Of a stretch of 64,000 bases of DNA, positions 25,140 through 35,753 are shown in pieces. Source of the DNA: Rhynchopus sp. YZ270_cl-10 (lineage: Eukaryota > Euglenozoa > Diplonemea > Diplonemida > Diplonemidae); assembly GCA_964035575.1 (NCBI GenBank), contig OZ037852.1:434001-498000 (forward strand), written 5' to 3'. The translations under genes and the position numbers were made by a program. The notes under the pieces were generated by a model, which was not told the origin of the DNA, ran no database searches, and was given only the letters and a program-made list of their open reading frames with translations. Each line of letters opens with the position of its first letter. Within the stretch, counting starts at the first letter, position 1.

Positions 25140-27793
25140 TCAGTGCATGTCCATAACAACGACGCTGTACTGTTCTGCATTGACCAGACGCTGCAGCCTG
25201 CTGTACATCTGTGGGGTGTCGTGTCTTGATACAAAACATAAACCACACATACCTTGTCGAGGTCGGAAGGGATCTTGGCGAACTTCTCCTTCGCATCTGC
25301 GTACTTCCCATCAATCAGAAGTGTCATCGTCTCGTTCCAGATGGCGAAGGGTATGCCCGATGTGTTCTCAAGCTGGTACATCCACTCCTCCTCAGCCACT
25401 TTCAGATCACCCATGATCTCAAAGACCTGTACGTTCTTGGAACTGCGTTTCGTAAAGAGCAGCGCATCAACACACTTCACAGAAAAGTGGACAGCAATCT
25501 CCCCCTTCACAATGAAGCTGTCATAGAGCCCACTGTAGTCCATCTTCCTGTTGTAACGCTCCATCGCAATCACCCACGACACCACAGAGGAGGTCACAGT
25601 GATCTTCTTCATCCCTGCACACCCCATGTGGCCCACACGTGCATCCCCTGTCGCACATGCAAAGGAGATCGCAATGTTCTCTTTCTCCATACACGAGCTC
25701 ACATGTCTTGCACTATTCGCGCAGCACTCTTTGTGTGAACCAGCAGCCTTGTACGCGTTGAAGGTCACAAGCATCCTGTCACCAGAGAACACGTCGCACA
25801 CACCCTTCTGCAACTGTGCCGACTGCATAAGCATTCCCACAACCTTGCTGTGCTGTTCGACAACAGTGTCATCGTCCTTCGAACCGCAGTACGCATGCCA
25901 GTCCTTGATATTGAAGTACGCAACAGACACGTGCTTGCGACGCAGGCCTTCTGCAACAGGCGCTTTGATATGTTTTGAACTCTCACTCAGAGACTTACTG
26001 AGACGTGAGTGGTTCGGTGGTAGCTTCGCACTCACCATTGATGAGTGGGTCATGGTCACAACATCTTCGTCACCTTCACTCAGGAGCACTGTCTGTGGCA
26101 TGTAGTTTCTGTACTCAATCAGGTTGGAGACCATCATCTTGAACGAGGCCTGCATGTTCGCCACTTCGGAAAGACGTGACTTGCTCTCCAAGTCCACACC
26201 CTCAAGGTTCATGACAGCCACACACGACATGTCGTGCTGAAGCGACAGCAACGGGGAGATGATCATGCGTGTCACGAACACCGACACCGCAAGCAGCACT
26301 GCCGCTGCAGACAACGTTGCTGCCAACATCGTCACAAGCGCCTCGTTCTGCTTGTCCTCTGAGTCCTGGCGTGACTCTTCGTTCTGTGCTTTGATGGATG
26401 ATGTGGACACGTCGATTTTCGCCATCACAGCACTCCTCGGCACAAGCAGTGTCACGTACCACGTCAGCGTGACAGGGGACCCACGTGTATATTCCTTCGT
26501 CACAGTCCAGAACTCTATCCTGGTTGCGTTCGTTGCGTTTGCTTCGGGAACGTACATCCACGGGTGGAATGCATCTTTGGACAGCTCCACAGTTTCATCG
26601 TAACCACCGTCCAGGGAAAACGCGTACCTCCCGTGCGAGGCAATTGCAGAAGGAATGCTCCCTCCTTGGATGTCGGAGTGGTTTGTGATGTTGATCAAAC
26701 GCTGGTTCGGCAACGTTGAGTTGATAGGCGGCGGGTAGTACTGCATGTAGGTAGCACCCACCCATCCTGCGTTGAAGGCGATGAGCTCACCCACAGCGCC
26801 TGTTCTGTAGTTGTGTTGCACTGTGTAAATCAGCGAACCTTCAGGAAGGTCTTGTTCTACAAGCATCTCCGTCAACCCTTTACCACTGAAAGCTGTTCCG
26901 AGATAGCCAACACGACGGTTTTGACCAGGGTACAGATCCAGCATCTCAGGATGCACAGGTGAGTAGGTACACGACAGCGTGATTTCATTGAAATTCGCTT
27001 TCGCAGGAGCGTACTCAAGAGTGCCTGCCCTGTGCTTAATATCTCCTGTCAGCAGTTCCGTCATCCTGTAATCAGCCCCAGAGTAAGCACGTGGAATCAT
27101 GCAGTTTCCCAGCCAAATGTCATTCTCGTAGTCGCTGAAATAGTTGCATCCACGCTGTGTGTTCCACATGTTCCCGTCAGGGCCAGCTTCACCTATTCTG
27201 GCCAGCGGTCCGTGCTGAAACGTGTTTGTGAACATGTCACGTGTCTCGAGTAGAAGTGCGATTGGTGTGTCATTTCTCTGAATGCCACTCGCAGCCATTG
27301 CTCTGAAATAAACAAAATTGCCACCCCATGGGTATGAACGAGCCAGGTCTAAAGGGTGGGGGTATGCAGGTGAAAACGGAAGTGCTTCGTACGCAATGTT
27401 AGTCACGCCGCGGTGCACAGTGTCGTCGAACAAGGTTTTGAGCAACGGACGCAGCTGCTTGTCAACGAATGCTGGCGACGTGCTCACGTTCGGGTGGTGC
27501 ATCTCGACATATCCCCCCACAACACGGAGTGACATCTCGGGCACCTCAAAGTATTTGTCAATCGCCGACTCCACACCTTCCAGCACAGCATGAAGGAAGC
27601 GCCCAGACATGGCCTTGATGTCCAGCTCCCCACTGTTCAAACACTGCGACACACCTTCATCCCCATTGTCACGTGCCTTGCGCAGCAGGTCGTTCCACGT
27701 CGTGATGGTGATGCTTCCGATCAACGTACCGGTGCAGATGATGAGGAGACACGACAACGCCAATGTCAGGGACTGGATACCCGCCCCAGGCAT
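25140..27793 (-). CDS. Receptor-like pseudo-cyclase, copy 3 (two exons)
   Basis: Exon 1 is 27793-25253 (847 codons), the intron 25252-25209 (44 bp, GTATGT...CACAG), and exon 2 25208-25140 ending VVVMDMH. The frame is intact. Closest to copy 2 in the cyclase-like domain, with a shorter linker (LPPNHSRLSKSLSESSK). The sensor differs at several clustered sites (for example the AMAASGIQ and EITLSCTYS regions), while the first 70 residues and the second-membrane block are identical to the other copies. The catalytic Asp position reads YFNI. If it folds like a cyclase it would be a ligand-binding or dimerising pseudo-enzyme. This is inference. Confidence 0.85.
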
Positions 27794-28006
27794 GATGATG
27801 TGGACTGTGTCAAAATATCTGTGTGTGGCACGGTGGGGTGAGGAACAAATATGCGACACCGATACAGAACACCGTGTACACTAATCAGCGAGGGCTTTGA
27901 AATGCTGTGCACCGACACAACAACTGTGCGACCTGTTCCTCTTTGGTGCCGTGAACAAAGGAAAACCTAATCATTATAATGTAGTCTGCAAAATGGAAGT
28001 AAGCCG

Positions 28007-29190
28007 GGGGGGGGGGGGGGTAGGGGGTAGCAAACCCCACGTAAAAAGTGAGGCAAAAGTGGTTTTTTCGGATTTTTGAAAAAAAAAGCTTTCTATGTCA
28101 TTCTGACCATACTCTCCGACCCATACCCCCCAAAAAACACCCCCTGACTCGGTTTCCACCCGAAATAGCACTTTCTGTGCCCAAAAATGGACAAATTCAA
28201 AAAAAAAAAAAAATTGGCCAGGACTTGGTACCTTTGGTGGGTACCAGGTCCTGGCACCCTTTTTAAAACGTGGTTCTAAGTTCCACCAAGTCCCTCTAAA
28301 CACCCCGAAACCGCCTGGGTACCCCTCGGGATGGGTTCTGGGGTGAAAATATGTGGCTTTGGGGCCTTTTCTGGCCCCAGAATGAGTAAAAGCGGTCCAA
28401 ACAGCAGGTGGTGCAGATGAAGGCCACAGTGGAGAGAACCACACGCTGCTTTTTGGACCGCTTTTACACATTCTGGAGCTAGAAAAACCCCCAAAGCCAC
28501 ATATTTTCACCCCAGAACCCATCCCGAGGGGTACCCAGGCGGTTTCGGGGTGTTAATCACCTTAGTTCGCATGTTTTTTTTTACTTTTTTTTTGATTTTT
28601 CTTGAAAATCTTGGTTTTCCTGTAGGTGTGGTATTTCTATTGGCACTATATTGTCACTCAGGTTGGGAGGGGGACAGTGATGGAACACAACGCATTTTTG
28701 ACCCAAAAAACAGGGTACTTCACCTATTTTGAGGTTGGGGAATCAATTCCGGGGTGATTTTTGGACATTAGAGACGTTCTGGCGGTCTCATTGGGGGTGT
28801 TGGTGCTCGTGACAAGGTAAAAAGCAAGTGTGTATTTAATAAACCATAGAGTGTTGGGTATGTCAAATCACTCTGAGACGCCTCTGGGGGCCAGAAAAGG
28901 CCCCAAAGCCACATATTTTCACCCCAGAACCTATCCCGGGGGGTACCCAGGCTGTTTCGGGGTGTTTAGAGGGACTGGGTGGAACTTAGAACCATGTTTG
29001 AAAAAGGTGCCAGGACCTGGTACCCACCAAAGGTACCAAGTCCTGGCCAAAAAAAATTTTTTTTTGAATTTGTCCATTTTTGGGCACAGAAAGTGCTATT
29101 TCGGGTGGAAACCGGGTCAGGGGGTGTTTTTTGGGGGGTATGGGTCGGAGAGTATGGTCAGAATGACATAGAAAGCTTTTTTTTTCAAAA
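28007..29190. mobile_element. Foldback element, family GGTAGGGGGTA
   Basis: The terminus GGTAGGGGGTAGCAAACCCC leads into arms that are inverted copies: about 28087-28380 versus about 28890-29180. They share AGCTTTCTATGTCATTCTGACC, the palindromic GGTACC-rich segment and CACATATTTTCACCCC. An internal inverted repeat (28310-28550) folds again. The right terminus abuts the dispersed acidic repeat at 29197. A diverged relative is 32305-33520. Non-coding. Confidence 0.6.
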
Positions 29191-29196
29191 GTCAAA

Positions 29197-29705
29197 CAAG
29201 TAATTGCTATCGGAAAAAAAACCGGGTGTGCTGTGGAACTCCACTCTGAAAAAAATATAATCTACAACACGCCAGCATTCTGCTCTTCTGCAGGTATGCT
29301 AAAACGCTCTTCGTACGCTGCTGAACCCACTGGGATGCCTGCATCTGAAACTTTTAAACAGTGGGGCTGTCCTCTTCGTCCAGCACCATCTGCTCGATCG
29401 CGTTATTGGAGGTAGTCTCGGCAGGCTCGATAACCATTCGCTCGGGCGGCCTCGGCATGTTCCAGCTCGTAGTCGTCCACAGGCTCCCACGCATCGTCGT
29501 CGTCATCAGAGCAGTGCGGAAGGAACACATAATGCACAGACGACAACACGTCGTCGATCGCACCAGGCATCGTCACATCAGCACCTCCAGAAAATCGCCA
29601 GGATGCTATGGTGGTTTCGAAAATCGCGCGGAGTTATCCACAGCACACCCCATTTTTTTTCTTAGCAATTTGTTGTTCTTGTTATTATTGTTTTCCACAC
29701 CCTTC
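29197..29705 (-). repeat. Dispersed repeat with decayed acidic coding sequence, copy B
   Basis: Almost identical to copy A (12714-13215), with a one-base deletion and a few substitutions. It is interrupted at its downstream end by the hAT-like insertion, after which the homology resumes at 31037. Confidence 0.7.
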
Positions 29706-29712
29706 CTTCAAC

Positions 29713-31036
29713 CAGGGGTTAAGTTAGCTTTTTTTTTTTCTCGCTGAGTCGGGTTTTCTGGGTTTTTATCGGCTTTTCTGGATTTTGCGAAAAATAACCC
29801 ATTCCCTCCGCGAGCGCAGCGAGCGGGAAAATTTTTAAGGTGCACCTCCGCGAGCGTAGCGAGCGGAAAAAAAATTCCGCAATTTTTGGGCAAAGTTCAA
29901 AAATCCCACCAAAAAATGGGGGGACCCTGGGGATTTTTGGATTTGTCCTAACAATTTTGACCAACCTCAGTTCCCACTTCCTGCCTCATCCGCACTCTCG
30001 CAACACTAGTACTGAACCCGAAGTTCGCCAGAGATCCCTGTTGCCTCTTCATATGAATAATTCCCAGTTCTGACGGGGGGTTTGTTTGGGTCGGGAGGAT
30101 ATTTTTTTTCTTAGAGGGTGGGGCGGGAGGGGGCTCCGCCCCCACCCCTACCCCACCTTCCCAGCCTACACCACCCAAAAATTTGGATTTTTTTTTTTTT
30201 TTTCAGATTCCAATTTTTTTTTTTTTTTTGAAAAACCCAGGGCGTTCGCTATCGCCATCGTTTTTTCCTGATCGTGGCGAAATGCCAAAAAACCCGAAAT
30301 TTTTGCTTTTTTACTAGTGCTTAAAATAGGTCAAAAAAATTTTCCGCCGGAGAGAAGCTAGTTCGTGGGGGGTGAATCCCTGGTACTGAGTGGTCAAAAA
30401 AAATTTGCGATTTGCGCGTGATCCCTTCCCCAGCACAAGTGCTATTACAGCTGCACTTTCCTGATACTAAAACCAGCAAAACGATGGAGAATTTCATCAA
30501 TCCCCCCTCACTGAGGGTCTCTTTGTGTTGTTTAATCAAACAGATGTACAAGAGAGAGGCATCTGTCATGTGAGACTTCATCCTTATTTTGATTATTTTC
30601 AATAAACTAAAACGTCTCTCTGCCGTTGAAGGTAGAGTTGACACGAGTAGTGACACCTTCTATAACAGGGGCTTCAGCAGACTGCAGGATTGAGGAGCGG
30701 GAGTGCTGGGGAAACTTCCTCTCACGGCAGGCGGGTTTGCGGAACAGTGGACACCCCTCTGCGACCCCCCCTCCGGGGGGGTCGACAGGGTGGTGGGGAG
30801 AAATCTCTCTCTCTTTATTTTTTTTTCTCCCCTTTTTTTTATTTATTTATTTATTTATACAGGGTTTCGCCCCGGTGGGGCGAAGCCCTGGGGCGAAATA
30901 AAATGTCATTTTTTCAGGAAAAATTTTTTTTAACGAAAAAAAATATTTTTCGCCCCGGGGCGAACGCCCTGGAAAAACCCGAAAACCCGAAAACCGGGTT
31001 TTGAAAACCCAGAAACCCGCCCTAACTTAACCCCTG
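29713..31036. mobile_element. hAT-like DNA transposon, internally degraded
   Basis: Inverted ends CAGGGGTTAAGTTAG are perfect over 15 bp. The 8-bp duplication CCTTCAAC lies on both sides (29705-29712 and 31037-31044). The repeats at 34.7 and 40.4 kb show the uninterrupted sequence CCTTCAACCCTTGTAGG. An 8-bp duplication and CAGGG ends are standard for the hAT superfamily, and a C-terminal hAT-dimerisation-like fragment is present inside. The rest of the transposase is missing, so it is non-autonomous. Confidence 0.85.
30321..30656 (-). pseudogene. hAT transposase C-terminal fragment
   Basis: The frame contains LPSTAERRFSLLKIIKIRMK followed by a Leu-rich segment. This matches the conserved pattern of the hAT C-terminal dimerisation region (Ser-Ala-E-R-x-FS-x-LK-x-IK-x-x-x-R). 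The frame is closed by a stop just upstream and lacks the DDE catalytic core and BED finger, so only the tail survives. It lies inside the 29713-31036 element on its minus strand. Confidence 0.7.
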
Positions 31037-31190
31037 CCTTCAACCCTTGTAGGATCAGTTCGTATTGTTTTCGCGAAAACATGAAATTACACATTTCAAG
31101 AGAACAAAAAATTAAAAAGGGTTCGCCCCCTCAATGGGACGCCGTAAACCATAATTCCTCAGTGTCAGCCGCATCATTTCAATGAAACCA

Positions 31191-31438
31191 AAAAGTGGCT
31201 TATTTGCATTTTTGGGCTCCGCCCGTGCAGCGGTGGGGTCATTTCGGAAAATTGGACAATTTTTTGACCACTTAAATTTTGAGAAATATGAGCCCGGTTC
31301 CTTATACGTGGGGCCCATTTTTGGCCAAAATTTTTCTCAAAATCGACGAAATTAAAATTAGACCCCTTACCCCCCCCCAGAATCATTTCAATACACTACC
31401 TGTATTGGTTGCTGACGCGTGTATACAGGAAGGTTGGG
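31191..31438. repeat. Single 248-bp satellite unit
   Basis: Matches the four units at 13371-14362, and the preceding about 150 bp (31041-31190) also matches 13221-13370. It ends in the same CCTGTATTGG..GTATACAGGAAGG palindrome-like segment. Confidence 0.9.
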
Positions 31439-31472
31439 AAAAATCGTGTTTGCCTCGGGCTTTTGCTACCCC

Positions 31473-32309
31473 CTAGGCATAGGTGCCCGGCGAGTTAAAA
31501 CAACTCGGCAACTCGCCCAAATTCGGCCAACAACTCGCCCATTTTTTTTGGGCGAGTTGTTTTTTTTTGGGATTTTTTATGGCTACAAAAACACAGGTAC
31601 ACAGGTACACAGGTACACAGGTACACAGGTACACAGGTACACAGGTACACAGGTACACCACATCACGTTTTATCTCGTGCATCCCACGCTTCACAGCTGG
31701 TCTGTGAATGTGCGCTTTGTGTGGTTTTGTGTATCCCAAAGGAAGTCGTCGCCCAAAGCATTTTGACTAAACGTGTGAACGTTGTGAACCTGGAATCGAT
31801 AGCAGACAGGAAAAGAGGATGGGCAGGCAGCGCCTGCCCGACCTGTGTGAAGTGAATCAGTGATTGCCTGACAGATGTCTGGGGAACCGTGTGTTCTGTG
31901 TGTATCCATGTACGGAGTATATCCCATTCCCCCCAGCAATTACCAAAAGTGCACGGTGGCCCATGGACCACCGCGACCTAGTTACCACCTATGACTAGTC
32001 ATATGACAAGGTGCATGTAATGAGTGGCGTTTGGCCTTAGCCCTGGTTGTTTTTCTTGAGATTATGTGTTGTACCAACGTTACATGTGTGTAACCTTACA
32101 ACGTCACCTCCCATCCCTGTATGTTTTTGCCTGTATAAATGGGCGAGTTGTGGCCGAGTTGTGGCCGAGTTGTGCCGAGTATAGGGCGAGTTGTGCCGAG
32201 TATAGGGCGAGTTGTGGCCGAGTTGTCCGAGTTTTGGGCGAGTTGTTAGGTGAAATCGTAAAGTTCCGACAACTCGCCCAAAAACGACTCGGCGGGCACC
32301 TATGCCTAG
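31473..32309. mobile_element. Inverted-repeat element containing 8-bp microsatellite
   Basis: The ends CTAGGCATAGGTGCCCG are inverted, with one mismatch over about 23 bp. Subterminal CAACTCGG/CCGAGTTG words are repeated many times. The 8-bp array at 31591-31658 is internal. The right end overlaps the CCTAG terminus of the next foldback element. No transposase was found. Confidence 0.65.
31591..31658. repeat. 8-bp microsatellite (ACAGGTAC)n
   Basis: About eight copies of the unit also present at 3268 and, in complement, at 38807. Confidence 0.95.
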
Positions 32310-33520
32310 GGGGGGGTAGGGGGTATCAAAAGCTGTCATAATCACGTGTTTTTTTCTTTTTGACAAAAATGCATTTCAAAGTGATTTTGACCATATATTC
32401 CCACCCACACCACCCAAAAAATACCCCCTCGCCCTGTTTTGACCCCAACCGACCCTTTTTTGGCCCCACAACAGGCAAACTGAAAATAAAAAAAAAAGTG
32501 GCAAGGACTTGGTACCTTGGGAGGGTACTAGGACCTGGTACCCTTTTTAAAACATGGTTCTAAGTTTCACCAGTCCCTCTAAACACCCCGAAACAGCCTG
32601 GGTACCCCTCGGGATAGGTTCTGGGGTGAAAGTATGTGGCTTTGAGGGCTTTTCTAGTCCCCAGAGGCGTCTCAGAGATATTTGACACACCCAACGCTCC
32701 ATTGTTTATTTAAAAACGCTTGCTTTTTGCCTTGTCATGAGCACCAACACCCCCAATAAGACCGCCAGAACGTCTCTAATGTCCAAAAATCACCACGGAA
32801 TTGATTCCCCGACCTCAAAATAGGTGGAGTACCATGTTTTTTGGGTCAAAAATGCGTTGTGTTCCATCACTGTTCCCCTCCCAACCCGAGTGCCAATATA
32901 GTGCCAATAGAAATAGCACACCTACAAGAAAACCAAGATTTTCAAGAAAAATCAAAAAATCAAGAAAAAAGCGTGCGTACTAAGGTGGATAAACACCCCG
33001 AAACCGCCTGGGCACCCCTCAGGATAGGTTCTGGGGTGAAAATATGTGGCTTTGGGGGCTTTCTTGGCCTCAGAATGGGTAAAAGTGGTCCAAAAAGCAG
33101 CGTGTGGTTCTCTCCACTGTGGCCTTCATCTGCACCACCTGCTGTTTGGACCGCTTTTACTCATTTTGGGGCCAGAAAGGGCCCCAAAGCCACATATTTT
33201 CACCCCAGAACCTATCCCGAGGGGTATCCAGGCGGTTTCGGGGTGTTTAGAGGGACTTGGTGGAACTTAGAACCATGTTTTAAAAAGGGTACCAGGTCCT
33301 AGTACCCTCCCAAGGTACCAAGTCCTTGCCACTTTTTCAGTTTGCCCGTTTTGGGGCCAAAAAAGGGTCGGTTGGGGTCAAAACAGGGCGAGGGGGTATT
33401 TTTTGGGTGGTATGGGTGGGAATATATGGTCAAAATCACTTTGAAATGCATTTTTGTCAAAAAGAAAAAAATACGTGTTTTATGACACCTTATACGTGGG
33501 GTTTGATACCCCCTACTAGG
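32305..33520. mobile_element. Foldback element, family GGTAGGGGGTATC
   Basis: Both ends start CCTAG..GTAGGGGGTATCAAA and proceed through inverted arms with AAAATGCATTTCAAAGTGATTT and GGTACC-rich segments. The interior (32600-33250) repeats the CACATATTTTCACCCC module of the 28-kb element. The two elements are diverged members of one family. No protein similarity was recognised. Confidence 0.65.
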
Positions 33521-34260
33521 GGGGGGGGGGGGGACATTTTTTATTTTTTCCTTCTTCCAAATCTACAAAATGAAGAAGGGGAAACTTGAAAGATGTCAGC
33601 GTCACGCCCTCCTTGGTAGGTTACAGTGGAAAAAAAAAAAGATGACAGGTGAGCAACACGCCATGGTGCTCCAGGCCGAAGTCTTCTAAAACAGTCGGCA
33701 CCCACTCTTTCAGAAAGGACAGCAGAAATGTTTCCAACTTCCTTCTTCTTGGGGCAGGTATTTTCTCGAAAAATGAATAAGAATAATAACATATGGCTCA
33801 GCAACAGCAACAAGTTGACTGTACACCAATTCCATTTTTGTTTTGTACTAAATATGGTAGATTGAACCCCTGGAGACACAGATCGTCTTTTTGGAAAAAA
33901 AGCAACCGTTTTGGTCATCCTAATTGCTTTCGGGGTGAACGACGCCTCATGTTAGCGTGACATGCGCACGTTGTGATATGTGTCATTATCTGTACAGAAC
34001 ACACACTTTCCATGATTTTGGTGTTCTAACCCCCCTAAGGCCCTCTCCTCGGGAATAGATGAGCCTCAGCAAACCTTAGAAAAGTGTGTGTTCTGTACAG
34101 AGAATGACACATACCACCGTATCACATGTCATCGTTTTTACCATGTAATATGTCATGTGATTCCGACATGTCACGCTGACATGTGGCGTTGTATTCAGTC
34201 GCAGAAAGAGGAGCCCGCAGCAGTGGAGGTGAAGGTAACAATTCAAAAAAAAAAAAAAAA
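33521..34260. other. Intergenic with an inverted repeat
   Basis: Bases about 33945-34190 form an inverted repeat: TGTCATTATCTGTACAGAACACACACTTTC is mirrored, with small changes, at 34080-34115, and AGCGTGACATG is inverted at the outer ends. This is probably another foldback element. No gene was found. Confidence 0.5.
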
Positions 34261-34725
34261 CAAGTAATTGCTATCGGAAAAAAAAACGGGGTGCTGTGGT
34301 TATGGGGGGACCCACACTCCTGAACACCGCCCTGTAGAAATAATCTACACTCTGCTCTTCTGCAGGTATGCGAAAACGCTGCCACAACCACTGGGACGCC
34401 TGCACTTGAAACGTTCAAGAACGGGGGCTGTCATCCTCAGACCCCTCTTCGTCCAGCACCATTTGCTCGATCGATGGTCAGCGTGTTCCACCTCGTTGTC
34501 GTCCACAGCCTCCCGCTCATCGTCGCCGGAGGAGGAGTGCGCAAGGAACACAGACGACGAACTGTCGTCGATCACACCATGCGCATCAGCAGCACTCAGC
34601 AAAGCGCCAGGCTGCTATGTTGGTTTCGAAAATCGCGCGGAGTTTCCCACAGCACACCTCGTTCTTTTTCTTAGCAATTCCTTGTTTTGGTGTTGTTTTC
34701 CACACACCTTCCTTCAACCCTTGTA
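34261..34725 (-). repeat. Dispersed repeat with decayed acidic coding sequence, copy C
   Basis: The most diverged copy. A minus-strand frame of 85 codons (34602-34345) keeps the acidic segment (DDEREAVDDNEVEHAD) and ends in a Cys/Arg-rich tail. No satellite unit follows here, unlike copies A and B and the units at 40.5 kb. Confidence 0.6.
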
Positions 34726-35753
34726 GGATCAGTTGATATTTTTTTCAAGAAAACTTGAAATTACACGAAGGCAAATGGATACAGTAAATTTTGTACGAGG
34801 TTTCTTCGGGGATCCCTCGTATTGTGCAGTAAAAAAAATCAACTATAACACGCTGCAAAAAAATCACCGTTTTTATCAAAATTACCCCAGTCTGGTGCTC
34901 CGCGCAACGGCCCTGTCAACGGAAAACACTGAGGCCCACCCAACAAAAATATGATAGTAAACGACAGACTCCACGAACGAACTCAAACAAGTAGTAAGCA
35001 AAAGCCTTGCGGCCGACACCAGAAGATGTCTTAACAAACCGAGGCTTGCCCATGTACCGCAATGTGAACGGGGGCGGCACACCACTGCTCTGGTACGAGC
35101 ACTGTGTTCGCTATTTATAGGCAATATTTAGTAGGTATGCACACGCAGTCACAAAAAATAATTCATGTTCCCCCGCCCCCTTTCGCAACACCCGAACAAG
35201 CCGGCACTAAGATTGCAAAACACGAAACTGCGGCATTCGGGAACCATGCAGTGGACTTCGTTTTACTTTGCTCCTTCGTTTGAAGCACCTCTGCTCCAGT
35301 AGGGCATTCACAGATGACACACGGAGGGTAGCAGAGAAACAGGAAACTCTGACTTAACCAACTCCAACTATTTCGAGCGAGTGCACTGTGAGAAATGGGG
35401 AAGAGGGGGACGCAACGTCTTTTCAAACGCGAGTTTACTGCAGAAATAATAGGGGTCAAGGGGAAGCGGAACCGAAGCTTGTCACCTCAAGGTAAGGGTT
35501 GATTGTGCTGTCTTAGAGGAGCAGGTATAAGTCCTTAGGACACAAGATTGGTGGATTTTAAGGAAAGCGTTGTGAGGGTTGTGCATCGGAATTGAATGCA
35601 GGTGATGTGGATCATGAAGAAGAGTTTAAGATTTGCTAACTGCAGCGCGAGACGTATACGTATGGTACGTCGGGGGCGATGAGATGTGTATTCACATTGC
35701 AAGTGGTACCAAAACTACATTCATACTCACTGCACCCACGATGCACCGATGGA
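34726..35753. other. Intergenic, no gene recognised
   Basis: Short frames without recognised domains. This is the downstream flank of receptor copy 4. Confidence 0.55.
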
